This document shows, one piece after another, positions 10,613-22,525 of a stretch of DNA of 64,000 bases. Both the position numbers and the translations under genes were made by a program. Source of the stretch: Aotearoamyces nothofagi (lineage: Eukaryota > Ascomycota > Leotiomycetes > Leotiales > Tympanidaceae). How positions within the stretch are numbered: the first letter of the stretch is position 1; every line of letters begins with the position of its first letter. The stretch covers positions 558,001 through 622,000 of the forward strand of contig JADDTR010000011.1 in the NCBI GenBank assembly GCA_015345905.1, given 5' to 3'. The notes under the pieces were generated by a model, which saw only the letters and a list, made by a program, of their open reading frames with translations, did no database searches and was not told where the DNA came from.

Positions 10613-12048
10613 ATGGCGCCAATTCGTCTAAGACAGAGTATATCCAAGGAAAGGCTGCCAATATACTTCAACGGTCTGAAGACACAGACGTATCATGATC
10701 CAGGGGTTCGCGGTTCAGGTTCGCACATGTACGTTGATGCATCTTTTCATTACGCGTCGCATACCTACATCACACACCTATACGCATTTGTCAGAATCCG
10801 TTTTCTGCTCATATCCAGCGCCCTGCTAGTTTTTCCGTGCTGCTAGTACTTGGTTCATTAGCTGCAGAGAACCCTTATCCTAAAAAAATAAGACTCTCTT
10901 TAGAGTTAGCTATCCATTTGATTATAAACATCGTTTACTATCATTTACATCAACTTTATTAGAGTTACGCCACCCTAATCTAGAAAGGGCGTTCATTGAC
11001 TCTTTCATTATTTTCCATTTCAGCGAAGTTTAAAGTCTACACCACTCAGACATTTTCGTGCTTCTTGCTACTCAAAACGCTCTCATTCATCTATTAATCA
11101 TGTGTCTCTATAGTATACGCTCTATTGATTGGAACCCTTTGGGTACTCTGATTGCTACTGGATCCTCGGACAGAACGCTGCGAGTGTGGAATCCGGATCG
11201 ACCCAATGTCCGCTACTCCACTGAACTCAAAGGCCACGAGGCTAGCATCGAAAAGGTTGCATTTAATCCGGTCAAAGATGCGGAACTGTGTAGTGTCGAC
11301 AGCAGCGGTGTCGTTAAGTTTTGGGATGTAAGGACCAAGGTCTGTATAAATGAAGTCAAAGGCTTGGGTGAAGCTTTTACCTTAGCATGGCATCCAGATG
11401 GGACCTCCCTAATCGTTGGAAATAAGGTATGCTCTTACCATATTTCATCAGAATAGTGACATGGCTCACAACATCCAGACTGACAACATCTTCTTCCTGG
11501 ATCCTACCCAGCCAACGCCTTTATCATCCCATCAGCAGGATGTCCAAACCAACCAGATCGCTTTTGACTGGAGTGGAAAGGAGATCTTTGTATCAACGGG
11601 TGAAGGCCGTGTTAAAATCCTGAGCTATCCAGATTTAACACCCTTCTTCCAACGTGATTGGGAAGACAGACCGTTCTCCTTGAGCGGCCATACCTCATCG
11701 TGCCTTTCTGTTGCAATGCAGCCTTCAGCGCGCTATCTCGCAACCGGGGGTTCCGATTCCATTATCGCGCTTTGGGATACAAAGCATTGGATATGTCAGC
11801 GGACATTGATTGATATGGTCGGACCAGTACGGAGTATAAGCTTCACATTTGACGGTAGCTTCATTGTCGGTGGAAGCGATGAAGGCACGGGACTGGAAAT
11901 CGCGCATGTGGAGACAGGGGAATACGTGCATAATATTAAGACCGCAGCACCTTGCCCGATAGTCTCGTGGCATCCAAGCAAATACCACCTTGCGTACTCT
12001 GATATTGGTGGGTTGAAGATCATAGGCATTGATCCGGATCGAAAGTAA
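10613..12048 (+). CDS. TEX1: THO/TREX complex WD40 subunit Tex1/THOC3
   Basis: Exons 10613-10728, 11114-11426 and 11479-12048 join in phase to give 332 residues. The THO complex couples transcription to mRNA export. WD40 blades are visible from SIDWNPLGTLIATGSSDRTL through VKFWDVRT, a middle blade with GRVKILSYPDLTPF, IIALWDTKHW and the last VSWHPSKYHLAYSD. The first intron (10729-11113, GTACGT to CTATAG) is 385 bp, long for this window, yet direct splicing gives a seamless SHIIRSIDWNPLGT join, so no exon seems to be missing. The second intron is 52 bp. Length agrees with fungal THOC3 proteins. Confidence 0.88.
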
Positions 12049-12858
12049 TGTTAAGAATGTAAAATGAAAAAATAAGGAGAAAACTTAAGGCAAGAAGCTG
12101 TTAGGTCAATTCAAACTGGTTGTATCTAGTTGTAATGCCAAACCTGCCACAACATCTTAGACCTCGCTGAGTGAGGAAGTAAGAACCCCGTATATCTACT
12201 TATCTAATATGATGGCAATGGCTAGTATCATAGTCCTAGCTAAATAATTGGAACTAGGGCAGCGATGATACCATGGCTGAGATCTTGAACCTTGGGCGAG
12301 ATCTTGTGCTTTAGGAGATCTGTATTTACCAGGTACGCGGCGACGCGGCCGAAGAAAAAGGTGGTACTCTTTAATGTGTACTTTCTTACACATTTATATC
12401 TCAACTAAAATAGAAAGATAATTAATAAAACTTGGGCGTTATATAAAACTGCTTCCGGTCTTTATACTGCTAAAATCTTGATAAATTTGAAGTGGTTTTT
12501 ATAGTGCTGTTGTATGATTGAAAATGATACCTTTTTAACGTTCCTCGCTATTTAGCTCAAAAGTATGCCACCTTTTTCTTCGGCCGCGTGCCAGCTGCTA
12601 CCCTGCTACTCAAAGGGTATGGCGAAGCACCTAAGCGGAATGTCGGCCGCTTTTGGGGACCGCAGGCGGCCGGCTATCTTTGCGATATACTCATGATCTA
12701 CCTTCCGCTATCTTAGCTCCGCTTAATACCGTTGACGTCGATGGCAGACGAAGTGAATGTGTATCTATAAAGCATAGTCCCATCCTCCCTTGATTTATTC
12801 TGTATTATGCACAATTCAAGTCTATCCCATACCTAGTCAGTCGATCTACACGAATACG
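12049..12858. other. Intergenic region holding a MITE-like element
   Basis: About 810 bases between TEX1 and the aldo-keto reductase gene. The middle is occupied by a 247-bp inverted-repeat element (12343-12589), listed separately. The rest is the TEX1 3' side and the promoter of the reductase gene. Confidence 0.6.
12343..12589. mobile_element. MITE-like element with perfect 22-bp terminal inverted repeats
   Basis: The 22 bases at 12343-12364 (starting ACGCGGCCGAAG) are an exact reverse complement of those at 12568-12589, and weaker similarity continues inward for about eight bases. The 203-bp interior is AT-rich and has no coding capacity. Length, perfect ends and AT-rich core fit a miniature inverted-repeat transposable element. 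I see no clear target-site duplication (GGCG on the left, GCCA on the right), so the exact ends or the superfamily cannot be set. Confidence 0.5.
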
Positions 12859-13961
12859 ATGCCTCAACTAGTCGGAAGAGATATTGGTGGCATCGGCTAC
12901 GGCATGATGGGTGAGTCGGCATATACATGTAATCTCTAATTGATATTTCATATCTAACATCCTCGCAGGCTTAACGTGGCGTCAAACACTACCATCGGAG
13001 GAGCAAGCCTTCAAAGCCATGAAGGCGTCTCTAGCAAGTGGGTGCAATTTTTGGAATGCTGGCGAGCTCTATGGGACTCCATCGAATAACTCTTTACATC
13101 TTCTCGAAAGATACTTTGCAAAATATCCAGAAGATGCCTCCCAGGTCGTTCTGAGCATTAAGGGTGGGGTCAAACCTAATCTGCATCCGGATGGAAGCCC
13201 TGAAGGCGTGAAGCGGACAGTTGAAAACTGTGTCAAGGTTCTCAATGGAAGGAAGAGCATCGACATATTTGAAATGGCTAGAGTGGACAAGGACGTGCCA
13301 TTGGAAGTTACTCTCAAAGAACTCGAAAAGTACGTGAAGGCTGGGAAGATCGGAGGTATCGCACTCAGCGAAGTCAGTGCAAATACCATCAGGAAAGCAG
13401 TTGGAATCACAAAGATCGTAGCTGTAGAGGTGGAGCTGAGTTTATGGTCTTTGGATATCCTGAGCAATGGAGTTGCTGCTGTTTGCGCAGAACACAACCT
13501 TCCAGTCATTGCGTAAGCATCACTCTTTACATGACAAATTTATGCCACCAATTGCTGATAAATGAAGTTACTCTCCTATTGGCCGAGGTATGCTTACTGG
13601 GGAAATCAAATCCCAGACGGACATCCCAGACGGAGATTTCCGAAACACGATCCCAAAGTTTCAACCAGATGCTTTTGATACAAACCTGGAGCTTGTTAAA
13701 GAGTTGCAGAAGGTAGCAAAGCAAAGAAATTGTACAGCTGCACAGCTCGCTATCAACTGGGTCACGTCACTATCAGGCAGAGATGGCAACCCGGTAATCA
13801 TCCCTATACCAGGTGCAAGTACAGAAGAGCGCGTTATAGAGAATTCAAAAGATATTAAGCTAGATGATGGCACTCTGGCTCAGATCAACGCAATTCTGGG
13901 CAAGTTCAAGGTTGTTGGCGGCCGTTACGGAGGGGCAGCGTTGGAGCATATCGAGGGCTGA
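12859..13961 (+). CDS. plr1: Aldo-keto reductase of the pyridoxal reductase (Plr1) type
   Basis: Exons 12859-12910, 12969-13512 and 13568-13961 (introns of 58 and 55 bp) give 329 residues. Family members reduce pyridoxal to pyridoxine with NADPH. The N-terminal GYGMMGLTWR is diagnostic in my memory for the Plr1 group. The AKR active-site tyrosine lies in NAGELYG and the lysine in VVLSIKGG. The usual histidine position reads FEMARVD, as known for the AKR8 branch. The TIM-barrel cofactor region YSPIGRGMLTG and IPIPGASTEERV is intact. The protein is probably cytosolic, with no targeting peptide. Another small-aldehyde substrate is possible. Confidence 0.85.
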
Positions 13962-14666
13962 GTATCCAGTTAGCGTATATTACAATCAAAGCTGAACGTT
14001 GTAGCAATATAATGACTGCATCAGATAATTGTGAAATGTGTTGAGAAGTCGGCTTTTGGGCTCTAGATGAAACCATACGAATTGCAGAACTCTCGAGGTT
14101 GTTCATCATTTGCAGAAGGGATTAAAAAAAATCGAAGACATACATATCATAAAACTAGACCCAAGAGGGTACGTTATGGATCAAGACGGGTGGAAGACTC
14201 TAGACAAGTTTTCTGTGGCTGATCTCCCACAAAAATAAATCTCTCCATGAGCGTCAGTAGTAATGAACCAGCACAAAGCGATGAGTATACTTCGCCACAA
14301 CATAGGGATATATTCTCCTCATTCTATTCCATTGTGGTGTATATTCAACAAAGTCATATGGGTATAGGTGTTATTGTGGTGTGGTAGTAGTTCGAGGGCT
14401 ATAAATGTTCAGACTTCTCTACTTCGGCTGTGGAATTGCCTTTTAGTGTACCCTGTTTTGGACGGCCGCTAGCGCAGGAGTTAACCGTCAGCTCGCTCGT
14501 GCTGGTCTTAAAGCGTCACTTTCTTCATGAGGCTGACCTCGTCCTACATCCTTGAAGATGATCCATCAACTATCCTTTAGAGGCTAATCTTGCTAAGATA
14601 AAGTTGCTCTATTGCCTTGCTGGCATGCGACTACACGAATGAAGCCTTACGTGGCATTGGTGAGCC
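13962..14666. other. Intergenic region upstream of RIC1
   Basis: About 700 bases between the 3' end of the aldo-keto reductase gene and the RIC1 start. It should contain the RIC1 promoter. I see no gene, RNA or repeat. Confidence 0.6.
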
Positions 14667-17600
14667 ATGTACTGGCCCGTTGGAGCTCCCCGGATATATG
14701 CAGCGAGCAGCAGCAAAGCGCCTCAAGAACGCGTCCTTCATTTCGACGACGATGCCGAATCACGCGATACTACTGAAAGTAGTGAGTCATATGCCATTAC
14801 TTCCAGTGCTGCTTCAGACGCTGCGCGAGAAGACGGAGAACCTCACTCAGGCGTCTTGACACCTTCTACTCCCCTCACCCCTGGCATTAAGCAAGTAGAA
14901 CAAGATGCGCAGCGGGGGCGGTTATCGGCGACAGCACTAAGTAGTCTTTCGGAGCAGCTGGATGATGAGATCTTGAGAGCGGAGAAAGAACATATCATAA
15001 GCCTGAGAGTATCGCGTACCGGACACCTCTTTGCTGTCATTACTGCCACCTCTATGACCGTATGGCAGACGAAGGTAACGCTATAGCCCCTTTCGCCGGA
15101 GCAGTTGCTGATATGGTATAGCCAACTGCGATCTTGGCTGTAGTAGTACGCTCCGCTACCTCGCTCTGTACATATGGCCCTAATGTGTCTCTCCTTGTCC
15201 GACCTGATTCTGCTATATTCGTTGTGCAGACCTCGCGTGGCTACCTTATAACTTACTCATTAGCATCCGATCCGGATGCGCGCGTTTACAAACCTCGTTT
15301 CCCAGATAATTCTAGTGTTAACACTCGAAGGCAAAGTAATTTTACAGGCGCCAGGAACCAAGGGGACAGAATTCTTCGGGGACCTGGAGAAGGTGGCGGA
15401 GTTCGTGAAGTCAGCATTCGGTTTCGAATGGTTATAAATGTTGAGGCAGGCATTGGAAAAGCATTGGCATTGGATGACGAACTTGTTGTGGCAACTCAGA
15501 AACCGGCTTGTATACAATGTATACGATGGACTCCAGACAGCACTGGCAATCAGACAAGCACGGAGCTTTTGAGTAAAATGGCTTGGCTGCCAAAGAAATC
15601 GAATGTCGTGGATATGATATACGATCGGCCAATGAATCTTTCGACCTGGATCACTAGCGACGGGAAGGCTTTTGCCGTACAACGCCTTGCAGAGCCACAT
15701 GAATCAAAGGAACCTAAACAATTTGAAGAGTTACAGGACCGAGCTATGCCCAAGAAGAATGAAGCGCCATCAAGACTATTTAGGGGCTACTGTTTTCACA
15801 ACCCAGATAATAACGATCAATACGCTAAGAAGACAGCCATAAACGCCCGGTTTTCTCTAATAGCCGTTGGTTGCGCTAATGGCACAATACAAGTGTACAC
15901 AGCAAAGGACTATGTTGGTAATATACCACTGTCACATAAACAGAGACTGGCAGTCTCCTCCGCGTCTTCTGGAAAACTAACTTTCCTGAGCTACTCTCCT
16001 GATGGCTACTGCCTCTTTGCGGGCTATGAACATGGATGGGCGACTTGGAGTGTATTTGGTAAACCTGGAAGCACAAGTTTCACGGCATCTCGAGCAGTAT
16101 CCGAGACGAATGACGAAGGATGGCTCAAAGGAGTCAAAGAAGGGGCCTGGCTAAGTGGAGGGTCGGAGATCCTTCTTATCGGGCGAAATGATGACCGTAT
16201 ATGGGTTTTGGAGATGGCTCGAAGTGCAGTCACTGGATGTTTTGCTGCTGCTAATATATCGCGCACAATGCTACAAACAACATCTGGAATAATGATCTAC
16301 CGAGGGTATGATCTACCAGACTTAACAACAATATCTGCTGAATCATCATTATGGCACAATGCTCAGATTCCTTCTACTTATCTGGTTGACCAATGGCCAA
16401 TCCGGTCTTCTGTCATATCATCTGATGGGAGATATGTCGCCGTTGCGGGTCGCCGAGGGCTTGCACATTATAGCGTGCATAGCGGCCGATGGAAGACTTT
16501 TGTTAATACGAATATGGAGAACGAGTTCCAGGTCCGCGGCGGAATGTGCTGGCACCAGCACATCCTTGTGGCTGCTATCGAAGCTGGGAATTCGTTCGAG
16601 ATACGATTATACTCACGGGAAGCAGTGCTCGATAATACCATGGTTATGCACATTGAACGGTTACCAGCACCTGTTGTCTTGCTTGCTCCGTCTGGTGAAG
16701 ACTCTCTTCTTGTCTATACTTACGACAATTTGCTGTATCATTACGTTTTCACTTCTACATCTGGGTCGGTCAACCTTGTGCAGGTTGGGCAAATTGCTTT
16801 TCATGGCATAGTCAGATCGCCTGCACGAGTTAGGGGCCTCAGCTGGATCTTACCTGAGGAACAATTACAAGAAGGCGACCCGGCACATGATGTTGCTGTG
16901 GCTACAGTACTCTTCCTCGTCGATGGGAAGCTTGTACTACTGCAACCGTCTATGAACGAAGAGCGAAACCTCAAGTATGATATGCGAGTCATTGCACAAA
17001 ATATCGAATACTACACTTTAATAAGAGATCAGCCATTTACCAACATGCCACAAATAGATACTGTTAGCTCCCCACAGTTAGGTGATATCACTTCAGGTCA
17101 TGGGTTACACGGACTCCGTGATTCATTATGGATATTTGACGGCAATGATATTAAGGCTTGGACGGATGTTCAGGACGTGCTGCGTTTTGCCACTGCAGAC
17201 CTAGGGCGAGAGCTACCACCCACTGTCTCTATTTCTGTTGACTTCTATCCATTATCTATACTGCTCAACAAAGGGATTCTACTAGGTGTGGAGCCCGATT
17301 TGATTCAACGAAGGGATGTGAACTTTGCTTTTTTCCGCTTCGCAATCAGAGTACGTCCCCGGTGTCTTCGTACTATATAGCCGAGCTAATCCCAGTTACA
17401 GACACATCTTTTTATCCCAGAATTACTCAGATTCTATCTCTTGCAATATGATTCATCAGCAGCTCTTCATCTTGCCCATCAGTACCAGAACCTCCAGTAC
17501 TTCGCTCACGCTTTGGAAATTTTACTGCACAACGTGCTTGACGAGGAGGTCGAAATAGCCCCATCCCCGGAATCAGCGCTTCTACCGAGCGTACTTTCAT

Positions 17601-18157
17601 TCCTCTCCTCGTTTTCAGAATACTTGGACATTGTAGTGCAATGTACCCGCAAAACTGAGGTGCGATCCTGGCGGACCCTCTTCTCCTATCTGCCACCACC
17701 AGCAGAGCTCTTCGAAGAATCCCTCCAAAGAGGCTCGCTGAAGACAGCAGGAGGGTATCTGCTAGTTTTGCATACATTTGAGGAGCTTAGTTCGAGCTCC
17801 GAACAACTTGTTCGATTGCTCGCAAGAGCGAAAAATGAAGGAGATTGGGAACTGTGCAAAGAACTTGCACGTTTCCTGACAGCTTTGGATGAAAGTGGCG
17901 ACACACTAAGAGAAGCTTTGGAAATGGTAGATTTGAGAACCCCGCAGGAGTCTGGCAGCAGCAGCTTTTTGTTCGAAGGCACAAGGCTGAAGGTTCCTCG
18001 AGCGAGAAACAATGGTTCAGCAGGTAGATATGATGGTCCATTGGATGGATATAGTGCAAGATCAAGTAGTGGGAGTCGAAGCCCAACAGCAAGCATCGGC
18101 GAGACGATAGGTGCAAGTACAAGTCCGACGGACTACTTTTCGACTCATGTCACATAG
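14667..18157 (+). CDS. RIC1: RIC1, subunit of the Ric1-Rgp1 exchange factor for Ypt6/Rab6
   Basis: Exons 14667-15074, 15122-17350 and 17402-18157 (introns of 47 and 51 bp) give 1130 residues, a normal length for the family. With Rgp1 it activates the Golgi Rab GTPase Ypt6 for retrograde traffic from endosomes. The start MYWPVGAPRIYA is the typical RIC1 N-terminus. WD-like beta-propeller repeats fill the N-terminal two thirds (for example AVGCANGTIQVYTAKDY and LSYSPDGYCLFAGYEHGWA). The RIC1 domain starts at the exon 2/3 join (FAIRTHLFIPELLRFYLLQY) and is helical. The C-terminal 80 residues are a Ser/Gly-rich tail. No defects are seen. Confidence 0.93.
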
Positions 18158-18541
18158 TACAGTACATAAGAGATAGACATTGAAATAAGCCGCATGGATG
18201 GCTTGATCTAGAGATCTGCTAATAATCATAAATGTTAAATTATTGGGATATTATAGTAAATGGGGTGCTAAAGAATTGCATAGCAATTGAAGTTCAGTCT
18301 TCGCGTTAACGGGTCCGCCATCTTAAATCAACGTGCACAATTTATGTAGGTAGCGCACTGCCGCGACTGCCCCACCAAGGCAGAGCAACATCCTTCGCTT
18401 CTGACCAGAGCCGCAACTCCAAAGCACAGTCCAGTAAATCCCAGGGACTCTAGTTCATCGTTGAATTTCCCCTTCAAGGTGCGACGCGCAGCATACTTAG
18501 GTAGCGCACCCGATGAGCGCACACTGAGGGCATAGTGGAAG
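18158..18541. other. Intergenic region upstream of CKB1
   Basis: About 380 bases between RIC1 and the casein kinase 2 beta gene, holding the CKB1 promoter. A 64-codon minus frame at 18328-18522 has no recognisable content. Confidence 0.6.
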
Positions 18542-20013
18542 ATGGACGATTTTAATAGCGAAACGGATAGCGAGTATACCAGCTACTGGAGAGATTGGGT
18601 GAGTTTTGTACTTTCATTCTCGTACTTTGCGTTTGCCGCGCACTTTTGAATGGCAGGAGCTATGGCTATGGGTGGGAAAGAGCGGTGAACCGTATACTAT
18701 CTTAATCACGGACGAGCATACGCCCACGATGCGACTGCCCAGGATCGGGTAAAGCCAGTCATCGATGGTGTAGCTCCTTGTCATCATTCGGCCTTGCTAT
18801 CTATCCTGAACTAGAGCATATCTTTCGGATCGCAATAAACGATACACAACCTTAAGTTGTCTAAGCGCATCTATGTGTGCCCGGCCCTTCACCCAGCCAA
18901 GAGGTTACAGACAGAAATCCTTGACCAACAGGATATCAAACAACCCAGTCCCTCGCCCCTACAACTCAACTTTTCTCCATCTTCAATAAGATTTTAGAGG
19001 TGCATGAGTTGAAATCAGCGACCTTGTTAGGAAAAAGAGCAATGGAAACCTGCCCACATGAATCTCCTAGCCTACTGGTTCCACCTCTGTATTCTCCCGA
19101 GGATTCAACAACGAGCGGATCGGCAAACTGGGAGTTTCCATACTTACCGCAGGTCAATCTGTTATTTTCATGCTACATTGAAGAATTAGATACAGTTACT
19201 AACGACGTTCAAAACAGTTCATATCATCCCGAGGAAATGAATACTTCTGCGAAATCGATGAAGAATATCTCACCGACCGATTCAACCTCACGGGCCTCAA
19301 CACCGAGGTACAATACTACCAATATGCCTTAGATCTCGTGACAGATGTCTTCGACTTGGACTGCGATGATGAGATGCGAGAAACTATCGAGAAGTCTGCA
19401 AGGCACTTGTATGGGCTGGTTCACGCAAGATACATTGTTACCACGAGAGGACTGGCTAAGATGGTTTGTGCCAACAATTCAATCTAGGATATTTGTAGAG
19501 ACTGATAGTTGGAAATAGCTCGAGAAGTACAAGAAGAACGACTTTGGGAAATGTCCAAGAGTAATGTGCAAATCACAGGCACTACTCCCTATGGGACAGT
19601 CTGACAACCCAAATCTCAAGGCAGTAAAGCTGTATTGCGCAAAATGCGAAGACATTTACAATCCAAAATCATCCAGGCACGCGGCGATTGACGGTGCTTA
19701 CTTTGGTACCTCTTTCCATAACATCTTATTCCAAGTCTATCCTGCATTAATCCCTGCGAAAAGCTATGAAAGATATACGCCTAGGATATATGGATTTAAG
19801 GTTCACGCCCCTGCTACTTTAATCCGATGGCAACATGGGCAAAGGGACGATATGCGGAGGCGTTTACGGAAGCTTGAGGTGGAAAGCGGATTCAGGGATG
19901 ACGAGGCCAGCGTGGATGCGGAGGCCTCCGAGGTAGAGGAAGAGGAGGAATTGGAAGGCGTCGGCGCCGAAAATGGCAATATAGCTGGCGCTGATCCAAA
20001 CAACATTGTGTGA
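18542..20013 (+). CDS. CKB1: Casein kinase 2 regulatory (beta) subunit
   Basis: Exons 18542-18598, 19218-19463 and 19519-20013 give 265 residues. The beta subunit dimerises through a zinc finger and holds the two catalytic subunits of CK2. The zinc ligands C113, C118, C141 and C144 are present (CPRVMC and CAKCEDIYNP), close to the human positions. The join DW/FISSRGNEYFCEIDEEYL is exact for the family, and AIDGAYFGTSFHNILFQVYP is intact. The C-terminus adds a Glu-rich tail (EASEVEEEEELEG). The first intron is 619 bp, the longest inferred in the window, and contains an exon-like open stretch at 18657-18748. Confidence 0.95.
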
Positions 20014-20667
20014 AAATGGAGATATTGGAATGTAGGGGTTTTTGAGGGAGTCTATTGGTGATGAGTATAAACGTTTTGCTTTGAAAGACAGCATAATAGG
20101 TATGGGAATGGTTTCTTGCACTGCCGGCGTTGCGATGAGGGCCACACATGGCGGGACATTCACGCTGCCAGCTTCCGAGTGAAAGCTGTGCTTTGTCAGT
20201 AGGGTCACATAGAAGACATGCTTTGATATCATATATTTTCTGCGGCCTTACCTTCTGATAATGGTTAAACCATCCTCCGTGTGCTCATCTGAACAGCTAC
20301 TATAGATCCCTAAACAATAATGATTTCTACAACTCCATAGTTACTCTACTATAAAATTACTCTCTCCAACCGCTTTTCAGGCATTCTCACCGGTTTGAAA
20401 CCGGAGTTAGCCGTTTAGTGTTTGGGAAGTCTCTCAGTGCACATTAATAACGTGCTTATAATAATCTGTCTTCTCCGTTATAGATAGGTACGCAGAAATG
20501 ATTCGAATAAATGCTAAGTGGAAACTCGGCGATATAGATGGGTATGTTATAACTAGTTCACGCATCCTTCGACGATGATCCTCCCATGCTCTTGTATGAG
20601 GCAACTATACACATACCAACATCTACGTCTTCTGTTTGCTCCAGATATGGCCCCTCTCATGACTTAT
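20014..20667. other. Convergent 3' intergenic region
   Basis: About 650 bases between the 3' ends of CKB1 and the GPI-anchored protein gene. I see no gene or repeat in it. Confidence 0.6.
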
Positions 20668-21391
20668 CTACAAAGCGATAACCAGTCCAAAAACCCCTAT
20701 CGCTCCAAAAACGCTGGCGACGAGTGCAGCTGTCTGCTGTGGAGAGCCAGCAGTACTCGAGCTGCTTGAAGCAGCATTTGAAGCAGCGGTGGTAGACGCT
20801 CGGGTTGAGGTTGATGAGGAAGACTTTAGGGCCAGTGCCGAGGAGCTTACTGACGTGGTAGACTTCACGGCGGTTGAATTGCTCAGGGTTCCATTACCAG
20901 TGGTCGTAGGGTAGGTTCCTGTTCCAGTCCCTGTAGCCGCAGTGTTCCCGTTAGTGATGGTGATACCAGCCACGGCCTGAAGAGATGACAGCTCCGATTG
21001 AATTGAGAGAACCTTAGGCCCAATGTTTAGGATATAAGACTGTGCGTCAGGCGGCAGGCTAGTATACCAGGCCGGAATGGACGATGCGAATTGAGCCTCG
21101 AGAGACTCGATGAGCGCTGGATTGGTGACGGCAGCAGCGACGTCAGCTGGCACACCAGTAAGCTCGGCCGCAATGTTGCTTGGGGCGACGATGGCCGACG
21201 AGAGGGACCTGATGCTGGCTAAGGCAGCAGAGATATCGCTAGGACTAGGAAGTTATTTAGCATCAAGTTACATAGGATGGGAGGTGAAAGACAACAGCTC
21301 GATCCTGTACGTACTCTGCCTTTTTGTATTTGTGGCCAGCCGCGAAAACCACGGCATAGAGGCTAGACGTAACGAAAAGGGACAAATGCAT
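20668..21391 (-). CDS. Probable GPI-anchored cell-surface protein, Ser/Thr-rich
   Basis: Exons 21391-21315 and 21238-20668, with a 76-bp intron (GTACGT to GTCCTAG), give 215 residues. The N-terminus (MHLSLFVTSSLYAVVFAAG) is a likely signal peptide. The middle has a helical block around ALIESLEAQFASSIPAWYTS and a conserved-looking LPPDAQSYILNIG. Next comes a 90-residue Ser/Thr/Ala-rich stretch suited to O-glycosylation. The protein ends in a hydrophobic helix (TAALVASVFGAIGVFGLVIA) with no basic tail, which is the form of a GPI-attachment signal. It is most likely a wall or membrane surface protein of unknown role. Confidence 0.75.
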
Positions 21392-22525
21392 CCTAATTGA
21401 TGCTTATAAACGAGTGTGATGAAGTGAACAACACAGAAACTACGGCTGCTGTCGACGGCTGTGAGAAGGGGGACGAGCCGATGGATGGCAGAACAGCAAC
21501 ATCTACTACAGTATGGGCGACCGTGGCTCCCTTATATGTGAAGTACCTCCCATGCTTCTTATTGACCAGGTCACAATCACGACATGAGCATGCTAAATTC
21601 CAGCTCTCAGACGCATCGCCGGGAGTGGAAGCAAAAACCAACCCCAACAGTGGCTAATCCTCCCAAACTCGTAGGACGGGCCAGGAGGAGCCCAGATGCC
21701 AGGGCACTTGTTGCTGGCTGTTGGCTGTTGGCTGTTGGACCTGCGTCGTTACCCCTGAAACCTCGTACTTCATCACGCCAATGAGCTATCCTGCGACGAA
21801 TATGGGGACCAGCAGGGCGGGACAGATCACACTCTGTAGGCGGGGGCGGGTAGCTTATGCCTGTCGTGCCTGTCTGTTTCGCCTCCCCTTCCTCGTTGTG
21901 GGCAGACATGACTGAAGGACGCATAATGCTTGCGAGTTTAGCTTTCACAGGTGATCAGAGATCCATAAGGTATGCTACTGCGCTGCCCGTCCGTTCTCGG
22001 TATAAACAGTTGTGAGGGTGAGAGGGCCTGTCCTGTCCTGCGCATCCTGGACTCTTCAAGACCCAATACTGTAAGGTATCTCCAGGTCTTTTATCTGAAT
22101 GAAAGCGCTACCTGCGGGGACTCGGGGAGAACCCGAGGCCCCCAGAGGAGGCCCGTGCGTAGCATTCGTTAATCCGCGCCGACAGGACCGCGGTACGAGT
22201 GCGGCCGCGTGCTATCTTCAGCTCGTCTTCAGATGGGAATAAGATAGGGAAGGTGCAAAAGGTGAGGAAGGCAGAAAAGGCAGGTAAGTTAAGATACCTA
22301 TGTAGGTACAGTCCCTAAACTATAACAGTAACGCGATGTACCAACTTACTGCACCTCCAGTACAGTACAGTACGGATGGCAGCATTAATAGGCGATAAGA
22401 CGTCACCATTCCTGACGTAACTTAAAACGGGCCCTATTCGAAACATGCTATAGGCAAGAATACATAGCTTGAAGCTAGATATATGCTACATAGTCGCCCG
22501 ACTCACACTCCATTCCTTTTTCACA
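21392..22525. other. Intergenic region, partly GC-rich
   Basis: About 1.1 kb between two divergent genes. It includes a short tandem GGCTGTT repeat near 21715 and a CAGTACAGTACAGTACGG run near 22360. Open frames in it overlap on both strands and look random. A CRE-like GACGTCAC lies near 22400, upstream of the reductase start. Confidence 0.55.

Noticed and set aside
18328-18522. 64-codon minus-strand ORF upstream of CKB1
   Set aside because: It lies in the CKB1 promoter, is short and resembles no family.
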